A stretch of 64,000 nt of DNA from positions 4,030,001 through 4,094,000 of the forward strand of contig NZ_BAAAWE010000001.1 of assembly GCF_039534915.1 (NCBI RefSeq). Direction: 5' to 3'. Under the pieces are notes generated by a model. It saw only the letters and a program-made list of their open reading frames with translations. It did not search any database and was not told where the DNA came from. How positions within the stretch are numbered: the first letter of the stretch is position 1; each line of letters begins with the position of its first letter. The stretch is from Streptomyces roseofulvus (GTDB lineage: Bacteria > Actinomycetota > Actinomycetes > Streptomycetales > Streptomycetaceae). Positions 25,115 through 33,430 of this stretch are shown piece after piece. The translations under genes were made by a program, and so were the position numbers.

Positions 25115-26812
25115 ATGGCCACCGCCCAGCCGATCACCGACGTTCTGGCCGAGAAGCACCGGTCCACGCTCGATCAGGCCCTCGCCACCATCCGCAGCCG
25201 CGCCTACTGGTCGCCCTACCCGGAGCACCCGAAGGCGTACGGGGCGGACGGCTCGCTCGACGCCGCCGCCGGCCTCGCCGCGCACCAGGCGGTGCTGAAC
25301 GGCCGCTTCGACCTCGACCAGCCGGGCACCGACGGCTGGACCGGCGGCGAGGTCTCGCCGTACGGCCCCGAGCTGGGCGTCGAGTACCCGCACGCGGACG
25401 TGGACGTGCTGCTGCCCGCGATGCGCGCCGGCCTGCCCGGCTGGCGGGACGCCGGTCCGGAGACGCGCGCCCTGGTCTGCCTGGAGATCCTGGCCCGGAT
25501 CTCGGCCCGCACCCACGAGTTCGCCCACGCGGTGATGCACACCAGCGGGCAGGCGTTCATGATGGCGTTTCAGGCCGGCGGCCCGCACGCGCAGGACCGC
25601 GGCCTGGAGGCGGTGGCGTACGCGTACGAGGAGCAGACCCGCACCCCCGCCGGCCGGGCCGCCTGGTCCAAGCCGCAGGGCAAGCGGGACCCGCTGGAGC
25701 TGAGCAAGGAGTTCACCCCGGTCGGCCGCGGCGTCGCCCTGGTGATCGGCTGCAACACCTTCCCGACGTGGAACGGCTACCCGGGCCTGTTCGCCTCGCT
25801 CGCGACGGGCAACGCGGTCCTGGTGAAGCCCCACCCGCGCGCGGTCCTGCCGCTCGCGCTGACCGTGAAGATCGCCCGCGAGGTCCTCGCCGAGTCCGGC
25901 TTCGACCCGAACCTGGTGGCGCTGGCCGCCGAGCGCCCGGGCGAGGGCATCGCCAAGACCCTGGCGGTCCGCCCGGAGATCCGGATCATCGACTACACCG
26001 GCTCCACCGAGTTCGGCGACTGGCTGGAGGCCAACGCCCGGCAGGCCCAGGTCTACACGGAGAAGGCCGGCGTCAACACGGTGCTGATCGACTCCACCGA
26101 CGACTACAAGGGGATGCTGTCCAACCTGGCGTTCTCGCTGTCGCTGTACAGCGGCCAGATGTGCACCACCCCGCAGAACCTGCTGATCCCCCGGGACGGC
26201 ATCTCCACCGACCAGGGCCCCAAGTCGTACGACGAGGTGGTGGCCGACCTGGCCGGCGCGGTCGGCGGCCTCCTCGGCGACGACGCCCGGGCCAACGCCC
26301 TGCTCGGCGCCCTGGTCAACCCGGACGTGAAGGCCCGCCTGGAGGCGGCCGCCGGTCTCGGCGAGGTGGCGCTCGCCTCCCGCGAGGTCGCCAACCCGGA
26401 CTTCCCGGACGCGGTCGTCCGCACCCCCGTCATGGTGAAGCTGGACGGCTCGAAGCCGGACGCGGAGGCCGCGTACCTCTCCGAGTGCTTCGGCCCGGTC
26501 TCCTTCGCCGTCTCGGTGGACTCCACCGCCGACGGCCTGGAGCTGCTCCGGCGCACGATCCGCGACAAGGGCGCGATGACGGTCGGCGCGTACACCACCT
26601 CCGCCGACACCGAGCGGGCCGTGGAGGAGATCTGCCTGGAGGAGTCGGCGCAGCTCTCGCTCAACCTGACGGGCGGGGTCTACGTGAACCAGACGGCCGC
26701 CTTCTCCGACTTCCACGGCTCGGGCGGCAACCCGGCGGCGAACGCCGCGCTGTGCGACGGCGCCTTCGTCTCCAACCGCTTCCGCGTGGTCGAGGTGCGC
26801 CGCCAGGCCTGA
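25115..26812 (+). CDS. paaN: Phenylacetate degradation protein PaaN (aldehyde dehydrogenase family)
   Basis: Aldehyde dehydrogenase-fold enzyme of 565 residues, of the PaaN type without the MaoC hydratase domain of PaaZ. It is expected to oxidise the ring-opened semialdehyde-CoA. Visible motifs include GVALVIGCNTFPTWNGYPGL, VLVKPHPRAVLPLALTV, IDYTGSTEFGDWLE and YSGQMCTTPQNLLIP, the last carrying the catalytic Cys. The C-terminus has NQTAAFSDFHGSGGNP. ATG at 25115 lies thirteen bases after GAGGAG. It is divergent from paaH and shares a dyad operator. Confidence 0.92.
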   Translation: MATAQPITDVLAEKHRSTLDQALATIRSRAYWSPYPEHPKAYGADGSLDAAAGLAAHQAVLNGRFDLDQPGTDGWTGGEVSPYGPELGVEYPHADVDVLLPAMRAGLPGWRDAGPETRALVCLEILARISARTHEFAHAVMHTSGQAFMMAFQAGGPHAQDRGLEAVAYAYEEQTRTPAGRAAWSKPQGKRDPLELSKEFTPVGRGVALVIGCNTFPTWNGYPGLFASLATGNAVLVKPHPRAVLPLALTVKIAREVLAESGFDPNLVALAAERPGEGIAKTLAVRPEIRIIDYTGSTEFGDWLEANARQAQVYTEKAGVNTVLIDSTDDYKGMLSNLAFSLSLYSGQMCTTPQNLLIPRDGISTDQGPKSYDEVVADLAGAVGGLLGDDARANALLGALVNPDVKARLEAAAGLGEVALASREVANPDFPDAVVRTPVMVKLDGSKPDAEAAYLSECFGPVSFAVSVDSTADGLELLRRTIRDKGAMTVGAYTTSADTERAVEEICLEESAQLSLNLTGGVYVNQTAAFSDFHGSGGNPAANAALCDGAFVSNRFRVVEVRRQA

Positions 26813-26831
26813 CCCGGCCGCCAGGCCGCGC

Positions 26832-26860
26832 GTGCCGGTCCCCTATGCGGGGGCCGGCAC
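26832..26860. terminator. Hairpin overlapping the trmH stop codon
   Basis: GTGCCGG-T-CCCC and GGGG-G-CCGGCAC form a 12-base-pair stem (one G-T pair) with a five-base loop between convergent paaN and the methyltransferase gene. One arm includes the last codons of the methyltransferase. Confidence 0.65.
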
Positions 26861-27523
26861 GTCGGCGTAGCGCTGGATCCAGGCGTGCATGGCGATCGCG
26901 GCGGCCGCGCCGGCGTTGATCGACCGGGTGGAGCCGAACTGGGCGATCGAGCAGACCGTCCGCACGTGCCGGCGGGCCTCCTCGGTCAGCCCGGGCCCCT
27001 CCTGCCCGAAGAGCAGCACACAGCGGCGGGGCAGCACGGTCCGCTCCAGCGGCACCGAGCCCGGCAGGTTGTCGATGCCGATGATCGGCAGGTCCTCGGC
27101 CGCCGCCCAGGCGGTGAGCGCCTCGGTGTCGGGGTGGTGCCGCACGTGCTGGTAGCGGTCGGTGACCATGGCGCCGCGCCGGTTCCAGCGGCGCCGCCCC
27201 ACGATGTGCACCTCCTTGGCCAGGAAGGCGTTGGCGGTCCGCACCACCGATCCGATGTTGAAGTCGTGGCCCCAGTTCTCCACGGCCACGTGGAAGTCGT
27301 GCCGGCGGGTGTCCAGGTCGGCGACGATCGCCTCCCGCGTCCAGTACCGGTACGCGTCCACGACGTTGCGCCGGTCGCCCTCGGCCAGCAGCTCGCGGTC
27401 GTAGCGCGGGTCCTCGGGCCACGGCAACGGGTGCGGGCCGACGCCGACCTCCGGGCCGTAGCCCTCGTCGTACTGGAGCGGCTCGGCGCCGGCCGGGACG
27501 GGGTTCTCTTCGGTGGTGCTCAC
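26843..27523 (-). CDS. TrmH/SpoU-family RNA 2'-O-methyltransferase
   Basis: SPOUT methyltransferase of 226 residues that methylates ribose in tRNA or rRNA. Family motifs are VENWGHDFNIGSVVRTANAF (motif 1 with the key Asn-X-Gly and Arg), CVLLFGQEGPGLT (motif 2) and FGSTRSINAGAAAAIAMHAW (motif 3), together forming the knotted AdoMet site. The first 60 residues are a Pro/Glu/Tyr-rich extension. The GTG start overlaps the stop of the HTTM gene (GTGA), showing coupling to that membrane pair. The RNA target cannot be told from sequence. Confidence 0.9.
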   Translation of the reverse strand: MSTTEENPVPAGAEPLQYDEGYGPEVGVGPHPLPWPEDPRYDRELLAEGDRRNVVDAYRYWTREAIVADLDTRRHDFHVAVENWGHDFNIGSVVRTANAFLAKEVHIVGRRRWNRRGAMVTDRYQHVRHHPDTEALTAWAAAEDLPIIGIDNLPGSVPLERTVLPRRCVLLFGQEGPGLTEEARRHVRTVCSIAQFGSTRSINAGAAAAIAMHAWIQRYADVPAPA

Positions 27524-28803
27524 CCGACGAGGGTACGGGGGGCGGCCTCGCCGCCCGCCTCCCCGCCGGACGGCCCGTCGGCGGGCTCCCCGGCGGGCCG
27601 CTGCGGGGGCAGCTCCTGGGCGGCGGCCTTTCGCCGCAGCAGCCGGTCCCGGCCGCGGGACGCGCGTGCCCCGAGCCAGACCAGGAAGACGGTCGGCAGG
27701 AAGACGGCGTCGGCGGCGATCATCGCCATCGAGAAGGCCGGCAGGCCGAGCAGCACCGCGATCCCCGCGTGCTCCAGCATCATCACGACGAGCAGGACGT
27801 TCTTCACCTTGCGCTTGAACAGCGTGAAGGGGAAGGCGACCTGCACGATCACGGTGCCGTAGCTGAGCAGCATGACCATGATCCCGCTGGAGGCGAGGAG
27901 CTCGGAGAGGGCCGGCCAGGGCGTGAAGTAGTCCAGGTGCAGCGGGTAGAAGAGCGCGGTGCCGTCCTGCCAGCGCGAGCCCTGGATCTTGTACCAGCCG
28001 GCGGTGGCGTAGATCAGGCACACCTCGGCCATGAGGACCAGGAGCGTGGCGTTGTGGGCGAGGTTCGCGAGGACGTCCAGCAGGACGCGGGGCTCGCCCG
28101 GCGCGTACTGCTCCACCAGCCACCACAGTCCCTGGCCGAGCCAGAGCACCCACAGCAGCACGTACATCCACCACTCGCCGGTGACCGGGCTGAACCAGGT
28201 CGCGGCGACCAGGAAGCCGCCGAGGACGACCCAGAGGGCGGGGCCGGCGAGCTCCACCCGCCGGCCGGCCTCCTCGCCCCGGGCGGCCTTCCGGGCCGCC
28301 CGCCGCGCGTCCAGGGACCAGACCTGGCCGCAGCGGATCAGCGTGAGGTAGAGCGAGACGAGGTGCACCACGTTGTCGCCGCCGTCCCCGAGGAAGACGG
28401 ACCGGTTCTGCAGCGACAGCGCGCCGACCATGAAGACCACGGAGACGGCCCGGGTGTGCCAGCCGACGAGCAGCAGCGCGGCGGCCACCACCGCCAGGCC
28501 GTAGACCACCTCGAACCAGAGCCGCCCGTCGGACCACATCAGGACCGAGAAGGCCCGGTTGTCGGCGATCAGCCGCTGGGCGAGGTCGAACGACCAGGGG
28601 CCGTCGGGGCCGTACATCTCGTGCCGGTGCGGGAACTCCCGCAGCAGGAAGAAGAGCCAGGTCAGCGAGAAGCCGATGCGGACGATCGCGGTCTGGTACG
28701 GGCCCAGCGCGCGCGAGGTGACCGTCTGCGCGGCCCGGGCCAGCCTGCGGTCGAAGGGCACGCGCGCCGGAGCCGCGGCCGGGGCGGGTCGGGGGGCGGT
28801 CAT
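27520..28803 (-). CDS. HTTM-domain membrane protein (SdpB / gamma-carboxylase-like)
   Basis: Polytopic membrane protein of 427 residues with about nine helices. The pattern FGRIG-like IVRIGFSLTWLFFLLREFPH, GDGGDNVVHLVSLYLTL and YATAGWYKIQGSRWQDGTALFYPL fits the HTTM family, which includes vitamin-K-dependent gamma-carboxylase and SdpB of Bacillus. The C-terminal 45 residues are a Pro/Gly/Glu-rich cytoplasmic tail. It overlaps by four bases both the DUF5819 gene upstream and the methyltransferase gene downstream. Membrane redox or peptide-modification roles are possible; none is proven. Confidence 0.85.
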   Translation of the reverse strand: MTAPRPAPAAAPARVPFDRRLARAAQTVTSRALGPYQTAIVRIGFSLTWLFFLLREFPHRHEMYGPDGPWSFDLAQRLIADNRAFSVLMWSDGRLWFEVVYGLAVVAAALLLVGWHTRAVSVVFMVGALSLQNRSVFLGDGGDNVVHLVSLYLTLIRCGQVWSLDARRAARKAARGEEAGRRVELAGPALWVVLGGFLVAATWFSPVTGEWWMYVLLWVLWLGQGLWWLVEQYAPGEPRVLLDVLANLAHNATLLVLMAEVCLIYATAGWYKIQGSRWQDGTALFYPLHLDYFTPWPALSELLASSGIMVMLLSYGTVIVQVAFPFTLFKRKVKNVLLVVMMLEHAGIAVLLGLPAFSMAMIAADAVFLPTVFLVWLGARASRGRDRLLRRKAAAQELPPQRPAGEPADGPSGGEAGGEAAPRTLVG

Positions 28804-29495
28804 CGGCTCGTCTCCGTACGGCTGCGGTCGGCGTCGGTGATGTCCCACCAGGGCATCGTGCTGATGGAGGGGGTGGTGGAGCGCTTCTCGGTGCTCCAGT
28901 GCGGAGCCTGCACCGGACGGACCACCCGGCGGATCTGCACCCGCTGCACCGTCCCGCCGACGTCCGCGCGCGCCTCGGGGCCCTCGATGCGCGGCAGCAC
29001 GATACGGCGCATGTACTGCTCCGACAGCCGGCCGCGCATCCCCTTCGGACGGCCCTCGTCGTCGTGCGCGTTGCCGTACCAGTCGATCGCCCGGCGCAGC
29101 TGGTTCTGCTGGGTGTGGCTGGGGAAGACGCTGCCCCGGACGTCCTCGACGTCCTGCGCGGTGAGGTCGATCCAGCCGGTGGTCCGGCGGGTGCCCGACG
29201 CGTCGGCGACCTCGGCGCGGACCTCGACGGCGACGTTCTGCTGGAGCGGATTGGGGGCGAAGAGCTTCCAGTTCTGCTCGAACTCGGGGTAGATCCAGTC
29301 GTCGACGGCCTGACCGTGCTGCTTGGTGATCGTGTTGGACGGCGCCACGTGCAGGAAGACCATGGCCAGGTGCAGGCAGGCGAGGACGGCCAGGGCGGCG
29401 AGCGCCACCGCGGCGACCACCTGGTACGGCAGGGACAGCGCCAGGATCCCCGCGGCCGGCCGCCGCTCCCCGCTGCCGTCGATGTGCGCGCTCAT
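28800..29495 (-). CDS. DUF5819-family single-pass membrane protein
   Basis: Protein of 231 residues with one N-terminal membrane helix (VVAAVALAALAVLACLHLAMVFL, about 25-47) and an outer domain carrying the family signature DDWIYPEFEQNWKLFAPNPL. This signature also recalls SdpA, the partner of SdpB in Bacillus. Its stop overlaps the ATG of the HTTM gene, so the two are made together and probably form a complex. The ATG at 29495 follows GGGGTGGG. The last 20 residues are Ser/Thr/Arg-rich. Confidence 0.82.
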   Translation of the reverse strand: MSAHIDGSGERRPAAGILALSLPYQVVAAVALAALAVLACLHLAMVFLHVAPSNTITKQHGQAVDDWIYPEFEQNWKLFAPNPLQQNVAVEVRAEVADASGTRRTTGWIDLTAQDVEDVRGSVFPSHTQQNQLRRAIDWYGNAHDDEGRPKGMRGRLSEQYMRRIVLPRIEGPEARADVGGTVQRVQIRRVVRPVQAPHWSTEKRSTTPSISTMPWWDITDADRSRTETSR

Positions 29496-29574
29496 CCCAC
29501 CCCGATCCCGGGCTCCCGACCCGATCCCGTCCCACCGGTGACCCGCTCGTCTGCGCCCCGAACGGAGCAGGCGG

Positions 29575-29583
29575 TTATCCACA
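29575..29583 (+). other. DnaA box
   Basis: TTATCCACA is a perfect classical DnaA box in the gap between the DUF5819 gene and paaA, 46 bases from the PaaR-type dyad. Confidence 0.5.
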
Positions 29584-29628
29584 GGGTTGACACCATACGG
29601 GCCGCCGACCCACCATTGAAGTCATTCA

Positions 29629-29642
29629 ACCGAACGATCGGT
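29629..29642. promoter_or_regulatory. PaaR-type operator upstream of paaA
   Basis: ACCGAACGATCGGT (ACCG-NN-CG-NN-CGGT) ends 14 bases before the paaA start codon, with an extra CGGT directly following. It would overlap the transcription start of the paaABCDE operon and so act as a repressor site. Confidence 0.7.
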
Positions 29643-29656
29643 CGGTAGGGGGTCCG

Positions 29657-30670
29657 ATGACCGCAGGGACGGCAGGGACGGCAGTGACCGCGGAAGCGCC
29701 CGGCACGGACGCCGCGGACGCGGCGGCACAGGCCGCCCGCGAGGCGGTGTTCGACGCCGCGGTCGCCGCCGACGAGCGCATCGAGCCGCGCGACTGGATG
29801 CCGGAGGCCTACCGCGCCTCCCTCGTCCGCCAGATCGCGCAGCACGCCCACTCCGAGATCATCGGCATGCAGCCCGAGGCCAACTGGATCACCCGCGCGC
29901 CCTCCCTGCGCCGCAAGGCCATCCTCATGGCCAAGGTGCAGGACGAGGCCGGCCACGGCCTGTACCTCTACAGCGCCGCCGAGACCCTCGGCGTCAGCCG
30001 CGACGAGCTCCTCGACAAGCTCCACAGCGGCCGCCAGAAGTACTCGTCGATCTTCAACTACCCCACCCTCACCTGGGCCGACGTCGGCGCCATCGGCTGG
30101 CTCGTGGACGGCGCCGCCATCACCAACCAGGTCCCCCTCTGCCGCTGCTCCTACGGCCCGTACGCCCGGGCCATGGTCCGCGTCTGCAAGGAGGAGTCCT
30201 TCCACCAGCGCCAGGGGTACGAGGCCCTCCTCGCCCTCTCCCGCGGCACCGAGGCCCAGCACGCCATGGCCCAGGACGCGGTGGACCGCTGGTGGTGGCC
30301 GTCCCTCATGATGTTCGGCCCGCCCGACGACGTGTCGACCCACTCCACCCAGGCCATGGCCTGGAAGATCAAGCGCCACTCCAACGACGAACTGCGCCAG
30401 CGCTTCGTCGACATCGCCGCCCCGCAGGCGGAGGCCCTCGGCCTCACCCTCCCCGACCCCGACCTGAAGTGGAACGAGGAGCGCGGGCACTACGACTTCG
30501 GCCCCATCGACTGGGACGAGTTCTGGGACGTGCTCAAGGGCAACGGCCCCTGCAACGACCAGCGGATCACCAAGCGCCGCCAGGCCCACGAGGACGGCGC
30601 CTGGGTCAGAGAGGCCGCCGCGGCCTACGCGCGCAAGCACACCGGACAGCACGGGGAGGCACAGGCATGA
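29657..30670 (+). CDS. paaA: Phenylacetyl-CoA 1,2-epoxidase catalytic subunit PaaA
   Basis: Diiron catalytic subunit of the multicomponent monooxygenase that epoxidises the ring of phenylacetyl-CoA. The protein has 337 residues. The ferritin-like core supplies Glu/His ligands in IAQHAHSEIIGMQPEANW, KVQDEAGHGLYLY (the E-X2-H pair) and CKEESFHQRQGYEAL (second E-X2-H). The first 30 residues are Ala-rich. ATG at 29657 follows GGGGG. The stop codon overlaps the paaB start (ATGA), first of a fully overlapping operon. Confidence 0.96.
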   Translation: MTAGTAGTAVTAEAPGTDAADAAAQAAREAVFDAAVAADERIEPRDWMPEAYRASLVRQIAQHAHSEIIGMQPEANWITRAPSLRRKAILMAKVQDEAGHGLYLYSAAETLGVSRDELLDKLHSGRQKYSSIFNYPTLTWADVGAIGWLVDGAAITNQVPLCRCSYGPYARAMVRVCKEESFHQRQGYEALLALSRGTEAQHAMAQDAVDRWWWPSLMMFGPPDDVSTHSTQAMAWKIKRHSNDELRQRFVDIAAPQAEALGLTLPDPDLKWNEERGHYDFGPIDWDEFWDVLKGNGPCNDQRITKRRQAHEDGAWVREAAAAYARKHTGQHGEAQA

Positions 30671-30954
30671 GCAGCGACACTTGGCCCCTGTGGGAGGTGT
30701 TCGTGCGCTCCCGCCGAGGGCTCTCCCACACCCACGCCGGCAGCCTCCACGCCCCCGACGCGGAGATGGCCCTGCGCAACGCCCGGGACCTCTACACCCG
30801 CCGCATGGAAGGCGTCTCCCTCTGGGTCGTGCCCTCCGCCGCCATCACCGCCTCCTCCCCGGACGAGAAGGACCCCTTCTTCGAGCCGGCCGCCGACAAG
30901 CCCTACCGGCACCCGACCTTCTACGAGATCCCGGAGGGGGTGAAGCACCTGTGA
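30667..30954 (+). CDS. paaB: Phenylacetyl-CoA epoxidase subunit PaaB
   Basis: Small non-catalytic subunit of the epoxidase, 95 residues, the usual length, which joins PaaA and PaaC heterodimers. The family pattern is WPLWEVFVRSRRGLSHTHAGSL near the start and ALRNARDLYTRR with SLWVVPSAAI later. It overlaps paaA by four bases (ATGA) and paaC by four bases (GTGA). Confidence 0.95.
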   Translation: MSSDTWPLWEVFVRSRRGLSHTHAGSLHAPDAEMALRNARDLYTRRMEGVSLWVVPSAAITASSPDEKDPFFEPAADKPYRHPTFYEIPEGVKHL

Positions 30955-31766
30955 CCACCACCCACACCACCGACCTCGGCGACACCGCCGGCACCCCGGA
31001 CACGCCCGCCGCGCCCGCCGCGCCCGCCGCGCCCGCCGCCGCCCTGCCCGCCGACCCGGCCGTCACCGCCGCGGCCCTCGCCCTCGGCGACGACGCGCTC
31101 ATCCTCGCCCAGCGCCTGGGGGAGTGGGCCGGCAGCGCCCCCGTCCTGGAAGAGGAGGTCGCCCTCGCCAACATCGCGCTCGACCTCCTCGGCCAGGCCC
31201 GCGTCCTGCTCTCCCTCGCCGGCGACGAGGACGAACTCGCCTTCCTCCGCGAGGAGCGCGCCTTCCGCAACGTCCAGCTGGTCGAGCAGCCCAACGGCGA
31301 CTTCGCCCACACCATCGCCCGCCAGCTGTACTTCTCCACCTACCAGCGGCTGCTGTACGCGGCGCTGGCCGCCGACGGCGGCCCGCTCGCCGGACTCGCC
31401 GCCAAGGCCGTCAAGGAAGTCGCCTACCACCAGGACCACGCCGAACACTGGACCCTCCGCCTCGGCGACGGAACCGAGGAGAGCCACCGCCGCATGCAGA
31501 CGGCCTGCGACGCCCTCTGGCGCTACACCGGCGAACTCTTCCAGCCCCTCGACGGCCTGGGCCTCGACACCACCGCCCTCGAAGCGGCCTGGCTCGACTC
31601 CGTCACCGCCGTCCTCACCCGCGCCGGCCTCACCGTCCCCACCGGCCCCCGCACCGGCGCCTGGCGCGCCGGAGCCGGCCGCCAGGGCCTCCACACCGAA
31701 CACTTCGGCCGGATGCTCGCCGAGATGCAGCACCTCCACCGCAGCCACCCGGGGGCGACATGGTGA
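30951..31766 (+). CDS. paaC: Phenylacetyl-CoA epoxidase structural subunit PaaC
   Basis: Structural partner of PaaA in the epoxidase, ferritin-like but without the metal site. The protein has 271 residues with the GTG start that overlaps the paaB stop. The first 38 residues are an Ala/Pro-rich extension with PAAPAA units, longer than in most homologues, so a later start is possible. Core motifs are LGDDALILAQRLGEW, ANIALDLLGQARVLL, FAHTIARQLYFSTY and VKEVAYHQDHAEHW. Confidence 0.94.
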   Translation: MTTTHTTDLGDTAGTPDTPAAPAAPAAPAAALPADPAVTAAALALGDDALILAQRLGEWAGSAPVLEEEVALANIALDLLGQARVLLSLAGDEDELAFLREERAFRNVQLVEQPNGDFAHTIARQLYFSTYQRLLYAALAADGGPLAGLAAKAVKEVAYHQDHAEHWTLRLGDGTEESHRRMQTACDALWRYTGELFQPLDGLGLDTTALEAAWLDSVTAVLTRAGLTVPTGPRTGAWRAGAGRQGLHTEHFGRMLAEMQHLHRSHPGATW

Positions 31767-32263
31767 CCGCCACCACCACCCCGCTCGAAGCGGAACTGGC
31801 CCGGATCGCCGGCGCCGTCCCCGACCCCGAGCTGCCCGTCCTCACCCTCGCCGAACTCGGCGTGCTCCGCGGCGTCCACGTCACCGGCCCAGGCCGCGTC
31901 GAGGTCGCCCTCACGCCCACCTACACCGGCTGCCCCGCCGTCGAGACGATGTCCACCGACATCGAGCACGCCCTCCACGAGCACGGCATACCGGAGGTCA
32001 CCGTCGTCACCGTCCTCGCCCCCGCCTGGACCACCGACGACATCAGCGAGGAAGGCCGCCGCAAACTCTCCGAGTTCGGCATCGCCCCGCCCCGCCCCCA
32101 GGGCCCGGCCGGCGGCCCCGTCGCCCTCACCCTGGCCATCCGCTGCCCCCACTGCGGCTCCACCGACACCGAACTCCTCAGCCGCTTCTCCTCCACCGCC
32201 TGCAAGGCCCTGCGCCGCTGCGCCTCCTGCCGCGAACCCTTCGACCACTTCAAGGAGCTGTAG
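31760..32263 (+). CDS. paaD: PaaD, iron-sulfur assembly (MIP18/DUF59) protein
   Basis: Protein of 167 residues that is needed to mature the epoxidase. The N-terminal DUF59 domain has VPDPELPVLTLAELGVLRGV and PTYTGCPAVETMSTDI, and the C-terminus carries a four-Cys zinc-ribbon-like module (RCPHCGSTDTELLS and RRCASCREPF). Both ATG (31760) and GTG (31763) are possible starts; either overlaps the paaC stop. Its TAG is directly followed by the paaE ATG. Confidence 0.94.
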   Translation: MVTATTTPLEAELARIAGAVPDPELPVLTLAELGVLRGVHVTGPGRVEVALTPTYTGCPAVETMSTDIEHALHEHGIPEVTVVTVLAPAWTTDDISEEGRRKLSEFGIAPPRPQGPAGGPVALTLAIRCPHCGSTDTELLSRFSSTACKALRRCASCREPFDHFKEL

Positions 32264-33325
32264 ATGTTCCATCCGCTCCCGGTGAGCCGGGTCGAGCGGC
32301 TCACCGACGACTCCGTGGCCGTCACCTTCGCGGTCCCCGACGCCCTCCACGAGACCTTCCGGCACCGCCCCGGCCAGCACCTCGCCCTGCGCCGCACCGA
32401 CGAGTCCGGCCAGGAGATCCGCCGCACCTACTCGATCTGCTCCCCCGCCGCCCCGGCCGGCGAGCGGCCCGAACTCCGCGTCGGCATCCGGCTCGTCGAC
32501 GGCGGCGCCTTCTCCACCTGGGCCCTCAAGGAACTCGCCCCCGGCCACACCGTCGACGTCATGGCCCCCACCGGCCGGTTCGTCCTCGACCCGCGCCCCG
32601 GCCACTTCGCCGCCGTCGCCGGCGGCAGCGGCATCACGCCCGTGCTCTCCATGGCCGCCACCCTCCTCGACCGCGAACCCGAGGCCCGGTTCTGCCTGAT
32701 CCGCAGCGACCGCACCGCCGCCTCCACGATGTTCCTCGACGAGGTCGCCGACCTGAAGGACCGGCACCCCGACCGGTTCCAGCTCGTCACCGTCCTCTCC
32801 CGCGAGGAACAGCAGGCCGGCCTCCCCTCCGGCCGCCTCGACGAGGACCGGCTCACCGCCCTCCTGCCGGCCCTCCTCCCGGTCGGCGCCATCGACGGCT
32901 GGTTCCTCTGCGGCCCCTACGGCCTCGTCCAGGGTGCCGAGCGGGCCCTGCGCGGCCTCGGCGTCGACCGCGCCCGCGTCCACCAGGAGATCTTCCACGT
33001 CGACGACGGCTCGGGCCCCGCGCCCGTCCCCACCGCCGACACCCCCGCCCACGCCACGCTCACGGCCACCCTGCACGGCCGCTCCGGCACCTGGCCCGTG
33101 GAACGCGGCGAGAGCCTCCTCGACACCGTCCTGCGCGCCCGCTCCGACGCCCCCTACGCCTGCAAGGGCGGCGTCTGCGGCACCTGCCGCGCCTTCGTCG
33201 TCGGCGGCGAGGTCCGCATGGACCGCAACTTCGCCCTCGAACCGGAGGAGACCGACGCCGGGTACGTCCTGGCCTGCCAGTCCCACCCCGCCACCCCCGA
33301 CGTCGAGCTGGACTTCGACCGCTGA
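32264..33325 (+). CDS. paaE: Phenylacetyl-CoA epoxidase reductase PaaE
   Basis: Electron-transfer subunit that passes NADPH electrons to PaaA. The protein has 353 residues. The FAD part has RRTYSICSPA, the NADP part AGGSGITPVLSM, and the C-terminal plant-type ferredoxin has the 2Fe-2S ligands in YACKGGVCGTCRAFV with a fourth Cys in YVLACQSHP. It starts directly after the paaD stop and ends the operon paaABCDE. Genes for PaaK, PaaG, PaaJ and the hydratase are not in the window. Confidence 0.95.
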   Translation: MFHPLPVSRVERLTDDSVAVTFAVPDALHETFRHRPGQHLALRRTDESGQEIRRTYSICSPAAPAGERPELRVGIRLVDGGAFSTWALKELAPGHTVDVMAPTGRFVLDPRPGHFAAVAGGSGITPVLSMAATLLDREPEARFCLIRSDRTAASTMFLDEVADLKDRHPDRFQLVTVLSREEQQAGLPSGRLDEDRLTALLPALLPVGAIDGWFLCGPYGLVQGAERALRGLGVDRARVHQEIFHVDDGSGPAPVPTADTPAHATLTATLHGRSGTWPVERGESLLDTVLRARSDAPYACKGGVCGTCRAFVVGGEVRMDRNFALEPEETDAGYVLACQSHPATPDVELDFDR

Positions 33326-33351
33326 CAGCCCTTCCGCCCATTCCCTTCCGC

Positions 33352-33365
33352 TAGAACCTGTTCTA
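33352..33365. promoter_or_regulatory. KstR-like operator upstream of acyl-CoA dehydrogenase
   Basis: TAGAAC-CT-GTTCTA is a perfect dyad matching the actinobacterial KstR motif (TNNAACNNGTTNNA), which controls sterol and related lipid catabolism in mycobacteria. It lies 66 bases upstream of the acyl-CoA dehydrogenase start, after the end of paaE, and marks a separate promoter. Confidence 0.65.
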
Positions 33366-33371
33366 TCTTGA

Positions 33372-33403
33372 CGGCCCGTCAGAAAGTGCTGCCTGACGGG
33401 CCG
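33372..33403. terminator. Hairpin between paaE and acyl-CoA dehydrogenase
   Basis: CGGCCCGTCAG and CTGACGGGCCG form an 11-base-pair stem with a ten-base loop. It lies downstream of the KstR-like dyad, so it may end paaE transcripts, or sit in the leader of the next gene. Confidence 0.55.
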
Positions 33404-33430
33404 CCGGAACAGCAACGGAAGGACAGGGCC

